The position numbers were made by a program, and so were the translations under genes. Shown piece after piece: positions 1-6,922 of a DNA stretch of 64,000 bases. The notes under the pieces were generated by a model. The model was not told where the DNA came from. It searched no databases and saw nothing but the letters and a program-made list of their open reading frames with translations. Every line of letters starts with the position of its first letter. Positions within the stretch are counted from its first letter, which is position 1. The DNA lies in assembly GCF_026340305.1 (NCBI RefSeq), contig NZ_JAPEPI010000002.1, positions 1,116,001 to 1,180,000 of the forward strand. Reading direction: 5' to 3'. The DNA is from Streptomyces sp. NBC_01381 (GTDB lineage: Bacteria > Actinomycetota > Actinomycetes > Streptomycetales > Streptomycetaceae).

Positions 1-441
1 TGGCTGAAGGCCCCGCACGCCAACTGGGCCCCCGAGGCGTTCGACCAGGCGGCCTGGGAGGCCATCGCCCCGCACGCCCAGACCCGTATCAAGGTGCTCT
101 CCGAGATCACGGAGAACGTGGACTTCCTCTTCCTCGACGCGCCCGTCGAGGACGAGGCGTCCTGGACGAAGGCCATGGGCAAGGGCGACCCGGCCGCGCT
201 CCTGACGACGGCTCGCGCCAAGCTCGAGGCCGCCGACTGGACCTCCCCCGAGTCCCTCAAGGAGGCCGTCCTGGCCGCCGGCGAGGAGCACGGCCTGAAG
301 CTCGGCAAGGCCCAGGCCCCGGTCCGCGTGGCCGTCACCGGCCGCACGGTCGGCCTGCCGCTCTTCGAGTCCCTGGAGATCCTGGGCAAGGAGAAGTCCC
401 TGTCCCGCATCGACGCGGCCCTGACGAAGCTCGCCGCGTAG
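1..441 (+). CDS. gltX: Glutamyl-tRNA synthetase, C-terminal part (5' truncated by window edge)
   Basis: Frame 1 is open from the first base and gives the last 146 residues of a class I glutamyl-tRNA synthetase: the anticodon-binding C-terminal region (WLKAPHANW, then TRIKVLSEITENVDFLF and the terminal IDAALTKLAA). The enzyme attaches glutamate to tRNA-Glu. In actinobacteria, which as a rule lack GlnRS, it also misacylates tRNA-Gln for later amidation by GatCAB. A strong hairpin follows the stop, and tRNA-Glu/tRNA-Gln genes lie 1 kb downstream. The catalytic half is outside the window. Identification rests on family recognition of the C-terminal sequence and on this context. Confidence 0.93.
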   Translation, partial: WLKAPHANWAPEAFDQAAWEAIAPHAQTRIKVLSEITENVDFLFLDAPVEDEASWTKAMGKGDPAALLTTARAKLEAADWTSPESLKEAVLAAGEEHGLKLGKAQAPVRVAVTGRTVGLPLFESLEILGKEKSLSRIDAALTKLAA

Positions 442-450
442 GCACGCACG

Positions 451-500
451 TACGCGACGAAGGGCCCGGAAGCCACCACGGCTCCCGGGCCCTTCGCGTA
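451..500 (+). terminator. Rho-independent-type hairpin after gltX
   Basis: A 14-bp stem with one mismatch (461-474 with 480-493) around a 5-nt loop. The flanking TACGCGA/TCGCGTA arms extend the pairing with a small bulge. It starts 10 bases after the gltX stop and has no U-tract, as is usual in Streptomyces. Confidence 0.75.
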
Positions 501-510
501 CGTTCAGAAC

Positions 511-540
511 ATGCCGATCAAAGCCGTGGTCTGGACGTAG
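511..540 (+). repeat. 24-bp duplicate of the start of the downstream HAD gene
   Basis: Bases 511-534 are identical to 635-658, the first eight codons of the HAD hydrolase (MPIKAVVW). Here the frame runs MPIKAVVWT and then hits TAG. It lies directly behind the gltX terminator. It looks like a partial duplication or a recombination scar, not a functional gene, although it could encode a 9-residue peptide. Confidence 0.85.
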
Positions 541-634
541 ACACTGCATTCTTCGGGGGCTGTGACATAAGCGACTTCGTCGCGGGCCCCCGAACCCCCA
601 GCCGGGAGCGGCGGCTGCGATTACCGTCGACACC

Positions 635-1363
635 ATGCCGATCAAAGCCGTGGTCTGGGACATCGACGACACGATCTTCGATTACGCGCAGGCCGACTCC
701 GCCGGCATGCACGCGCACCTCGCCGCCGAGGGACTCCTGCAGCGGTTCGGTTCGGCCGAGCGTGCGCTGACGCTCTGGCGTGAGATCACCCACCGCCACT
801 GGGCGCGCTTCAGCGAGGGCCTGCGGGACTTCCAGGACCAGCGCCGCGACCGGGTACGCGAGTTCCTCGACACACCCGCCCTGGACGACGCGGACGCCGA
901 CGCCTGGTTCGACCGCTACGTGGGCCACTACGAATCCGCCTGGGCCCTCTTCCCCGACACGGTGCCCGTCCTGGACGCCCTCGCCGACGACTACCGCCAC
1001 GCGGTCCTCTCCAACTCCGCCCTGGTCGTCCAGGACCGCAAGCTGCGCGTCCTGGGCGTGCGCGACCGCTTCGAGTCCGTCCTGTGCGCCGCCGAACTCG
1101 GCGTCTCCAAGCCCGCGGCCGAGGCCTTCCACGCGGTCTGTACGACGATGGGTCTGGAGCCGGAGGAGATCGCCTACGTAGGGGACCAGCCGGAGATCGA
1201 CGCCAGGGGCGCGCGGGACGCGGGTCTCGTCGGGATCTGGCTCGACCGCAACAGCGCAGCCCAGGAAGGCCCGTCGGGCGTCCACCGCATCACGCGGCTC
1301 ACCGAGCTGCCGCCGCTGCTCCGCGCCGATACCCGTTTTGGAGCGCCGTCCACCTTCGGGTAA
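635..1363 (+). CDS. HAD-superfamily hydrolase (phosphatase)
   Basis: A 242-residue HAD hydrolase. Motif I is DIDDT at residues 9-13 (nucleophile D9, acid/base D11). Motif II is the VLSNS segment in the middle, motif III is K159 in SKPAAEAF, and motif IV is VGDQPEID around G183-D184. The cap is alpha-helical, between motifs I and II, which places it with the subclass I phosphatases (haloacid dehalogenase, phosphoglycolate phosphatase, YjjG-like). The substrate cannot be deduced; a soluble phosphomonoesterase is the safe call. No purine-rich Shine-Dalgarno precedes the ATG. The first eight codons are duplicated 124 bp upstream. It is followed by the tRNA cluster. Confidence 0.88.
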   Translation: MPIKAVVWDIDDTIFDYAQADSAGMHAHLAAEGLLQRFGSAERALTLWREITHRHWARFSEGLRDFQDQRRDRVREFLDTPALDDADADAWFDRYVGHYESAWALFPDTVPVLDALADDYRHAVLSNSALVVQDRKLRVLGVRDRFESVLCAAELGVSKPAAEAFHAVCTTMGLEPEEIAYVGDQPEIDARGARDAGLVGIWLDRNSAAQEGPSGVHRITRLTELPPLLRADTRFGAPSTFG

Positions 1364-1451
1364 TGTTCTTCCTGCGCCGCCCGAGAAGGCCGAAAGGTCC
1401 GGCAGGGAGGCGTAAGTCGAAGCAAAACTCCCGCAAGGGGTTGCGTCTCGA

Positions 1452-1523
1452 TGGCCTATGGTGTAATTGGCAGCACGACGGTTTCTGGTTCCGTTAGTCT
1501 AGGTTCGAGTCCTGGTAGGCCAG
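1452..1523 (+). tRNA. tRNA-Gln (anticodon CTG)
   Basis: 72-nt cloverleaf. Acceptor TGGCCTA (1452-1458) pairs with TAGGCCA (1516-1522), with G1523 as discriminator. The T-loop is TTCGAGT and the anticodon CTG is at 1485-1487. No CCA is encoded. First of five tRNA genes. Confidence 0.95.
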
Positions 1524-1544
1524 CTCGCAGAGCTTATCTGCAAC

Positions 1545-1617
1545 GCCCCCGTTGTGTAGCGGCCTAGCACGCTGCCCTCTCAAGGCAGTAGCGCCGGTTC
1601 GAATCCGGTCGGGGGTA
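1545..1617 (+). tRNA. tRNA-Glu (anticodon CTC), copy 1
   Basis: 73-nt cloverleaf. Acceptor GCCCCCG pairs with CGGGGGT (G1-U72 wobble), discriminator A1617. The anticodon stem CTGCC/GGCAG holds CTC at 1579-1581, and the T-loop is TTCGAAT. No CCA is encoded. It differs from the other two copies in one anticodon-stem base pair. Confidence 0.95.
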
Positions 1618-1679
1618 CAGATCCTTCCCATGGAAGCAGTCCGGGTCGCACCCACTGCCGCCGATGCAGGATCGCTAGG

Positions 1680-1752
1680 GCCCCCGTTGTGTAGCGGCCT
1701 AGCACGCCGCCCTCTCAAGGCGGTAGCGCCGGTTCGAATCCGGTCGGGGGTA
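1680..1752 (+). tRNA. tRNA-Glu (anticodon CTC), copy 2
   Basis: 73 nt, the same cloverleaf as copy 1 but with anticodon stem CCGCC/GGCGG; anticodon CTC at 1714-1716. Identical to copy 3 at 1882. Confidence 0.95.
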
Positions 1753-1778
1753 CGCAAGGTCTAGCTGGTCTAGACCAG

Positions 1779-1850
1779 TGGGCTATGGTGTAATTGGCAA
1801 CACGACGGTTTCTGGTTCCGTTGTTCTAGGTTCGAGTCCTGGTAGCCCAG
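1779..1850 (+). tRNA. tRNA-Gln (anticodon CTG), copy 2
   Basis: 72 nt. Acceptor TGGGCTA pairs with TAGCCCA, discriminator G1850, anticodon CTG at 1812-1814. It differs from the first tRNA-Gln by compensatory acceptor changes and a few D-arm and variable-loop bases, so both copies look functional. Confidence 0.95.
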
Positions 1851-1881
1851 CGCAGTCCAAGCAGTGCAGATGGACAAGCTA

Positions 1882-1954
1882 GCCCCCGTTGTGTAGCGGC
1901 CTAGCACGCCGCCCTCTCAAGGCGGTAGCGCCGGTTCGAATCCGGTCGGGGGTA
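1882..1954 (+). tRNA. tRNA-Glu (anticodon CTC), copy 3
   Basis: 73 nt, identical to the copy at 1680-1752. It is the last gene of the cluster and is followed 9 bases later by a strong hairpin. Confidence 0.95.
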
Positions 1955-1962
1955 CGCGAGTG

Positions 1963-1993
1963 GAGGGGCCTTCCCGCAAGGGAGGGCCCCTTC
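1963..1993. terminator. Bidirectional terminator between the tRNA cluster and the MerR gene
   Basis: Stem of about 12 bp (AGGGGCCTTCCC against GGGAGGGCCCCT, one mismatch) with a GCAA loop, followed by TTCG on the plus strand. It sits between the last tRNA-Glu and the convergent end of the MerR gene and could serve both. Confidence 0.75.
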
Positions 1994-2005
1994 GTCGTTC
2001 CCGCG

Positions 2006-2662
2006 TCACGCTTGCGAACCCGCCTGGCCGTAGCGCCGGTTGGACTCCTCGGTCTGCGCCATCCTGCGCAGCGCGAGCAGCACCGGCTCGTACAGGACGG
2101 TGAGCGCGACCGCCGCCTCCAGCTGCTCGTCGGGTGATTCGTAGCGCTCCACCAAGTCCAGGTCGGCGACGGCCAGTTGGCCCGCCGAGCGGGCGTAGGG
2201 CGCCAAGTCGTCTACGGCGCACGGGTATCCGAGCCGTGACAGCGTGCCGACCGCAGTCACCAGCATCCGGTACGCCGGCGAATCCGCCCCGTACGCCTGG
2301 GCGTTCGCCCAGCCGAGCCGCCGGAGCAGCGCGTCGACGGTGTGCCCTGCCGCGTCCGTCACCGCATCGTCCGCGGTGGTCTGCGGGCCGTGCGGCAGCG
2401 CCCATACCGCCGTACCCAGGCGGGAGTTGCGGTCAAGGGACTCGTCCTCCAGGGCGGTGAGCACCTCGCGGGCCGACGCGATCGGCACCCGGCCCACCTG
2501 GATGAGCGCCCGGACCAGCCGCAGCCGCTGCAGATGGCCCTCGTCGTACTCGGACTGCGTCGCCGTGACCCGGCGGCCCGGCGGCAGCAGTCCCTCGCGC
2601 AGGTAGTACTTGATCGTGGCCGTCGAGACCCCGCTGCGCGTGCTCAGCTCCGCCAGTCTCAT
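2006..2662 (-). CDS. MerR-family transcriptional regulator
   Basis: 218 residues. The N-terminal winged helix-turn-helix is typical of MerR (MRLAELSTRSGVSTATIKYYLREGLL, residues 1-26), with a second DNA-contact region around residues 30-60. The long C-terminal effector region lacks the Cys ligands of metal sensors, so a small organic ligand or no ligand is more likely. It is divergent from the DUF4188 gene at 2765. The shared 100-bp intergenic region holds three copies of a 6-bp half-site, which suggests that this protein represses itself and the neighbour. Confidence 0.88.
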   Translation of the reverse strand: MRLAELSTRSGVSTATIKYYLREGLLPPGRRVTATQSEYDEGHLQRLRLVRALIQVGRVPIASAREVLTALEDESLDRNSRLGTAVWALPHGPQTTADDAVTDAAGHTVDALLRRLGWANAQAYGADSPAYRMLVTAVGTLSRLGYPCAVDDLAPYARSAGQLAVADLDLVERYESPDEQLEAAVALTVLYEPVLLALRRMAQTEESNRRYGQAGSQA

Positions 2663-2710
2663 CGGCTCGTCCCTCTCCTTACGCCTTGCGCCTTCGCTTG
2701 GTGAGTGGCA

Positions 2711-2739
2711 CTATCCAATCATGGATAGCAAAGCTATCC
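2711..2739. promoter_or_regulatory. Putative MerR operator: three alternating CTATCC/GGATAG half-sites
   Basis: CTATCC (2711-2716), GGATAG (2723-2728) and CTATCC (2734-2739) form two overlapping perfect dyads with 6-nt and 5-nt spacers. They sit between the divergent MerR and DUF4188 genes, about 25 bp before the latter's start. The link to the MerR protein is inferred from position. Confidence 0.65.
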
Positions 2740-2764
2740 AATGCTCTCTGAAGGGGGACCCATC

Positions 2765-3250
2765 ATGAGCAGCAAGCCGATCGAAGGGCGCATGACCGCC
2801 GACGCGCAGGGCGGCGTGACCGTCTTCACCATCGGGATGCGCATCAACAACTTCCGTGCCGTGCGCAGCTGGTGGCCGGTCTTCCGGGCGATGCCGCGGA
2901 TGCTCAAGGAGCTGTCCAAGGATCGGGGGATCGGCATGCTGGGCTATCAGCTGCTGCTCGGCGCTCCGCGCGTGCTGTACGTCGTGCAGTACTGGGAGTC
3001 GCCGGAGAAGCTGCTTGCCTACGCGTCGGATCAGGGCAAGGAGCACCGGCCCGCCTGGGCGGCCTTCAACCGCAGGATGCGGGAGGGCAAGGGCAAGGTC
3101 GGCTTCTGGCACGAGACCTATGTCGTGCCGGCTGGCGCCCATGAGGCGGTGTACGTGAACATGCCGGAGTTCGGCCTGGGCAAGGCCATCGGCGTGGTGC
3201 CGGTCGGTCGGCGGGGAGACCGGGCCGCCGACCGTCTCAAGGCGGCCTGA
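2765..3250 (+). CDS. DUF4188 (monooxygenase-like) family protein
   Basis: 161 residues starting MSSKPIEGRMTADAQGG. Start ATG 2765 is chosen because AAGGGGGA lies 8 bases upstream; an in-frame ATG at 2741 has no ribosome site. The protein matches the DUF4188 family, which has a dimeric alpha/beta-barrel-like fold (IGMRINNFRAVRSWWPVF, YWESPEKLLAYA, FWHETYVV). The fold resembles heme-degrading and antibiotic-biosynthesis monooxygenases, but no catalytic activity is established. It is divergently paired with a MerR regulator across a three-half-site operator, so it is probably an inducible detoxification or stress function. The function is inferred only from the family. Confidence 0.8.
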   Translation: MSSKPIEGRMTADAQGGVTVFTIGMRINNFRAVRSWWPVFRAMPRMLKELSKDRGIGMLGYQLLLGAPRVLYVVQYWESPEKLLAYASDQGKEHRPAWAAFNRRMREGKGKVGFWHETYVVPAGAHEAVYVNMPEFGLGKAIGVVPVGRRGDRAADRLKAA

Positions 3251-3280
3251 GAGGCCGCACGGGCGCAACGGGCACAACAG

Positions 3281-3328
3281 CACAGCCGGAGGGGCCGCCG
3301 CGGCGTTGAGGCGGCCCCTCCGGCTGTG
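3281..3328. terminator. Bidirectional terminator between DUF4188 gene and ndgR
   Basis: A perfect 19-bp stem (3281-3299 with 3310-3328) around a 10-nt loop, between the convergent ends of the DUF4188 gene (3250) and ndgR (3354). Confidence 0.9.
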
Positions 3329-3353
3329 TGCGTCGGTGAGTGCGTCCGGCGGG

Positions 3354-4070
3354 TCAGCCGGTGCGGCGCAGCGCCTCGGAGAGGCGTCCTGCCGCGTCGA
3401 TGACCGCCTGGGCGTGCATCCGGCCCGGGTGGCGGGTCAGGCGCTCGATCGGTCCGGAGACCGAGACGGCGGCGACCACGCGGTTCGAGGGGCCGCGCAC
3501 GGGCGCGGAGACGGACGCGACGCCCGGCTCCCGCTCGCCGATCGACTGGGCCCAGCCCCGGCGGCGTACACCCGAAAGGGCCGTGGCCGTGAAACGGGCG
3601 CCCTGGAGGCCGCGGTGCAGGCGCTCCGGCTCCTCCCAGGCCATCAGGATCTGGGCCGACGAGCCCGCCTTCATGGTGAGCGTCGAACCGACGGGGACCG
3701 TGTCCCGCAGGCCCGAGAGGCGCTCGGCCGCCGCGACGCAGATGCGCATGTCGCCCTGGCGGCGGTAGAGCTGCGCGCTCTCGCCCGTGACGTCACGCAG
3801 ATGCGTGAGGACCGGGCCCGCCGTGGCGAGCAGACGGTCCTCGCCGGCCGCCGCCGCGAGTTCCGCGAGGCGCGGGCCGAGAATGAAACGGCCCTGCATG
3901 TCCCGCGCCACCATCCGGTGGTGTTCCAGTGCCACGGCGAGGCGATGTGCCGTGGGTCGTGCGAGTCCGGTGGCCGCGACCAACCCCGCGAGGGTGGCCG
4001 GACCGGACTCCAGGGCGCTCAAGACGAGAGCCGCCTTGTCGAGAACGCCGACGCCGCTAGAGTTGTCCAT
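3354..4070 (-). CDS. ndgR: IclR-family regulator NdgR
   Basis: 238 residues from ATG 4070 (MDNSSGVGVLDKAALVL). N-terminal IclR winged helix at residues 8-70 (ALESGPATLAGLVAATGLARPTAHRL), then the IclR effector domain. The sequence agrees with my recollection of S. coelicolor NdgR. NdgR regulates amino-acid metabolism there, including leucine synthesis, and influences antibiotic production. It is divergent from leuCD, its known target, with a repeat-bearing intergenic region. A start seven codons upstream (MRREYRR) is possible, but neither start has a clear ribosome site. Confidence 0.92.
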   Translation of the reverse strand: MDNSSGVGVLDKAALVLSALESGPATLAGLVAATGLARPTAHRLAVALEHHRMVARDMQGRFILGPRLAELAAAAGEDRLLATAGPVLTHLRDVTGESAQLYRRQGDMRICVAAAERLSGLRDTVPVGSTLTMKAGSSAQILMAWEEPERLHRGLQGARFTATALSGVRRRGWAQSIGEREPGVASVSAPVRGPSNRVVAAVSVSGPIERLTRHPGRMHAQAVIDAAGRLSEALRRTG

Positions 4071-4087
4071 GCGTCGATACTCGCGTC

Positions 4088-4136
4088 TCACTCTGTGAAA
4101 CGCAAGTTCAATTTTCCATGGAACACGTCACTCTGT
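4088..4136. promoter_or_regulatory. ndgR-leuC intergenic control region with repeats
   Basis: A 9-bp direct repeat TCACTCTGT (4088-4096 and 4128-4136, 40 bp apart, close to four helical turns) flanks the 10-bp palindrome TTCCATGGAA (4114-4123). The segment is unusually AT-rich. Reading on the minus strand, TTGAAC is a plausible -35 for ndgR. NdgR is the natural candidate ligand; this is inferred, not shown. Confidence 0.5.
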
Positions 4137-4251
4137 AGGTGCGGTCCGCGGACCAACGGATACGCGGCCGACGCACGGCACGAGGGGTACGTGCGTGGGC
4201 GAACAATTCTCTAGTTGGGCCGGCCCAAGACAGCCGGTCGGAGGGAAAGCG

Positions 4252-5676
4252 ATGGGTAGGACACTCGCGGAGAAGGTCTGGGACGACCACGTCGTCCGGC
4301 GCGCCGAAGGCGAGCCTGACCTCCTCTTCATCGATCTGCACCTGCTGCACGAGGTGACGAGCCCGCAGGCCTTCGACGGCCTCCGGCAGGCCGGCCGTCC
4401 GGTGCGGCGGCTCGACCTCACCATCGCGACCGAGGATCACAACACCCCGACCCTCGACATCGACAAGCCCATCGCGGACCCGGTCTCGCGGGCCCAGTTG
4501 GAGACGCTGCGCAAGAACTGCGCGGAGTTCGGCGTACGGCTGCACTCGCTCGGCGACGTCGAGCAGGGTGTCGTCCACGTGGTGGGACCGCAGCTGGGCC
4601 TGACCCAGCCGGGCACCACCGTGGTCTGCGGTGACTCCCACACCTCCACGCACGGTGCCTTCGGCGCCCTGGCGTTCGGCATCGGCACCTCCCAGGTCGA
4701 GCACGTCCTGGCCACCCAGACGCTGCCGCTGGCCCGCCCGAAGACCATGGCCATCACGGTCGACGGCGAGCTGCCCGACGGCGTCACCGCCAAGGACCTG
4801 ATCCTCGCCATCATCGCGAAGATCGGCACCGGCGGTGGCCAGGGCTACATCCTGGAATACCGGGGCTCCGCCATCGAGAAACTCTCGATGGAGGCCCGCA
4901 TGACCATCTGCAACATGTCGATCGAGGCCGGTGCCCGCGCGGGCATGATCGCGCCCGACCAGACCACCTTCGACTACATCGAGGGCCGCGCGCACGCCCC
5001 GCAGGGCGCGGACTGGGACGCCGCGGTCGCGTACTGGAAGACCCTGAAGACGGACGAGGACGCGGTCTTCGACGCCGAGGTCTACATCGACGCCGCCGCG
5101 CTCTCGCCGTTCGTCACCTGGGGCACCAACCCCGGGCAGGGTGCGCCGCTCTCCGCGCAGGTCCCCGATCCGGCTTCGTACGAAGACGAGTCGGAGCGGT
5201 ACGCCGCCGAAAAGGCCCTGGAATACATGGGGTTGAGCGCCGGGCAGCCGCTGCGCGACATCAAGGTCGACACGGTCTTCGTAGGTTCCTGCACCAACGG
5301 CCGTATCGAGGACCTGCGGGCCGCCGCGTCCATCGTCGAGGGTCGCAAAGTCGCCGACGGCGTACGGATGCTGATCGTTCCCGGCTCGGTCCGGGTCGCC
5401 CTGCAGGCCATCGACGAGGGTCTGGACAAGGTCTTCACCGCCGCGGGCGCCGAATGGCGGCACGCGGGCTGCTCGATGTGCCTGGGCATGAACCCCGACC
5501 AACTGGCCCCCGGCGAGCGCTCCGCGTCGACCTCCAACCGCAACTTCGAAGGCAGGCAGGGCAAGGGCGGCCGCACCCACCTGGTCTCCCCGCAGGTGGC
5601 CGCCGCCACCGCGGTCACCGGCCATCTCGCCTCGCCCGCGGACCTGTCCGACACCCCCGCGACCGCCGGAGTCTGA
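4252..5676 (+). CDS. leuC: 3-isopropylmalate dehydratase large subunit
   Basis: 474 residues from ATG 4252, with GGAGGGA 6-8 bases upstream. Aconitase-family large subunit, which with LeuD isomerises 2-isopropylmalate to 3-isopropylmalate in leucine synthesis. The [4Fe-4S] ligands are C347 (GSCTNGR), C407 and C410 (CSMCLGMNPD). Other family signatures are VVCGDSHTSTHGAFG and SASTSNRNFEGRQG. leuD begins five bases after the stop, giving a leuCD operon, presumably controlled by the divergent NdgR. Confidence 0.97.
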   Translation: MGRTLAEKVWDDHVVRRAEGEPDLLFIDLHLLHEVTSPQAFDGLRQAGRPVRRLDLTIATEDHNTPTLDIDKPIADPVSRAQLETLRKNCAEFGVRLHSLGDVEQGVVHVVGPQLGLTQPGTTVVCGDSHTSTHGAFGALAFGIGTSQVEHVLATQTLPLARPKTMAITVDGELPDGVTAKDLILAIIAKIGTGGGQGYILEYRGSAIEKLSMEARMTICNMSIEAGARAGMIAPDQTTFDYIEGRAHAPQGADWDAAVAYWKTLKTDEDAVFDAEVYIDAAALSPFVTWGTNPGQGAPLSAQVPDPASYEDESERYAAEKALEYMGLSAGQPLRDIKVDTVFVGSCTNGRIEDLRAAASIVEGRKVADGVRMLIVPGSVRVALQAIDEGLDKVFTAAGAEWRHAGCSMCLGMNPDQLAPGERSASTSNRNFEGRQGKGGRTHLVSPQVAAATAVTGHLASPADLSDTPATAGV

Positions 5677-5681
5677 GAACC

Positions 5682-6275
5682 ATGGAAGCCTTCACCACGC
5701 ACACCGGCCGGGCCGTACCGCTGCGCCGCAGCAACGTCGACACCGACCAGATCATCCCTGCCCACTGGCTGAAGAAGGTCACCCGGGACGGGTTCGAGGA
5801 CGGGCTCTTTGAGGCCTGGCGCAAGGACGGCGAGTTCATCCTGAACAAGCCCGAACGCCAGGGCGCCACGGTCCTGGTCGCCGGTCCCGACTTCGGCACG
5901 GGCTCCTCCCGCGAGCACGCCGTGTGGGCGCTGCAGAACTACGGCTTCAAGGCCGTCATCTCCTCGCGCTTCGCCGACATCTTCCGCGGCAACTCGCTGA
6001 AGAACGGCCTGCTCACCGTCGTGCTCGACCAGAAGGTCGTGGACGCGCTGTGGGCGCTGACCGAGCGCGACCCGCAGGCCGAAATCACCGTTGACCTGCA
6101 GGATCGCCAGGTCCGCGCGGAGGGCGTCACCGCCGACTTCGAGCTCGACGAGAACGCCCGCTGGCGGCTCCTGAACGGCCTGGACGACATCAGCATCACG
6201 CTGCAGAACGAGCCGGACATCGCCGCGTACGAGTCCGGGCGCCCCGCGTACAAGCCGCGGACCGTGCAGGTCTGA
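5682..6275 (+). CDS. leuD: 3-isopropylmalate dehydratase small subunit
   Basis: 197 residues starting MEAFTTHTGRAVPL. Aconitase swivel-domain subunit with NVDTDQIIPAHWLK near residue 20 and the substrate-loop signature GPDFGTGSSREHAVWAL. It forms the active heterodimer with LeuC. It follows leuC after five bases, so it is cotranscribed and probably translationally coupled. A strong hairpin lies 20 bases after the stop. Confidence 0.97.
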   Translation: MEAFTTHTGRAVPLRRSNVDTDQIIPAHWLKKVTRDGFEDGLFEAWRKDGEFILNKPERQGATVLVAGPDFGTGSSREHAVWALQNYGFKAVISSRFADIFRGNSLKNGLLTVVLDQKVVDALWALTERDPQAEITVDLQDRQVRAEGVTADFELDENARWRLLNGLDDISITLQNEPDIAAYESGRPAYKPRTVQV

Positions 6276-6295
6276 CACCTCCGCAACACCCTGAT

Positions 6296-6330
6296 GTACC
6301 CCCAATCGTGGACGGTTGGGGGTACTTCTG
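6296..6330 (+). terminator. Terminator of leuCD
   Basis: A perfect 10-bp stem GTACCCCCAA/TTGGGGGTAC (6296-6305 with 6316-6325) with a 10-nt loop, followed by TTCTG. Confidence 0.88.
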
Positions 6331-6513
6331 TGTGCGCGTCCTTCAGGTGCCCGCTGACCTGAACGGGTGGTCTCAACTCCCTTGACGCGGAAGGCAGAAG
6401 AGGCTTGAAATCCCCTTGTACTCAGTCCGACCGGGTACCCTCAGGAGGGCGCCGGATGTGGGTAGTTACCCCCTGCGGAGGCGACAACTCGCCCCAGATG
6501 GCACAATCGGTGC

Positions 6514-6750
6514 ATGGGACGTGACAGCCAACTCGAGCTCTACGGGCTTGTTGCGGACCAACTGAAGGAAGCGCACTCAAGAGTGCGTGCACTGCAAGTC
6601 CCGGAGGGCGTACGGATGGCGCTGACCCGGAAGCTGCTGGTCATTACGGCCGCGGCCAAACACGATCTCGCCGATGCGGCAAGGCGTCTGGAGCGATTGA
6701 TGGCGGACCTCGACAAGGCTGACGAGGGCCGATTCCCCGAAGACACCTGA
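6514..6750 (+). CDS. Small conserved hypothetical protein (78 aa)
   Basis: 78 residues, MGRDSQLELYGLVADQLKEA..., highly charged and predicted helical from heptad-like spacing of Leu and Ala. There is no signal, membrane segment or catalytic motif. I recall orthologs between leuD and hupS in other Streptomyces, but no function. No Shine-Dalgarno is visible. CACAAT at 6502-6507 ends six bases before the ATG, so a leaderless transcript is possible, but no -35 supports it. The gene is preceded by a 238-bp gap and followed by hupS in the same direction. Confidence 0.75.
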   Translation: MGRDSQLELYGLVADQLKEAHSRVRALQVPEGVRMALTRKLLVITAAAKHDLADAARRLERLMADLDKADEGRFPEDT

Positions 6751-6922
6751 GCGGCAAGGCTCAACGGGCCTGCGAGGGACCTTCGAGGAACTCATGGACA
6801 GTCCAGTTCGTTGCGGCACAAGGGTGATTAGCCCGTTTCGTGTTTGATTTGCGGTATATATCTGCCTAACGTGCGAAAAAGCCTGGCGAATACGCTCGGG
6901 CGATGTCTCCGAAGGGGAAGAC

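Noticed and set aside
1452..1954. Repeated blocks that could suggest a CRISPR-like array
   Set aside because: The repeated blocks fold as tRNA-Gln and tRNA-Glu cloverleaves with full anticodon and T-arms.
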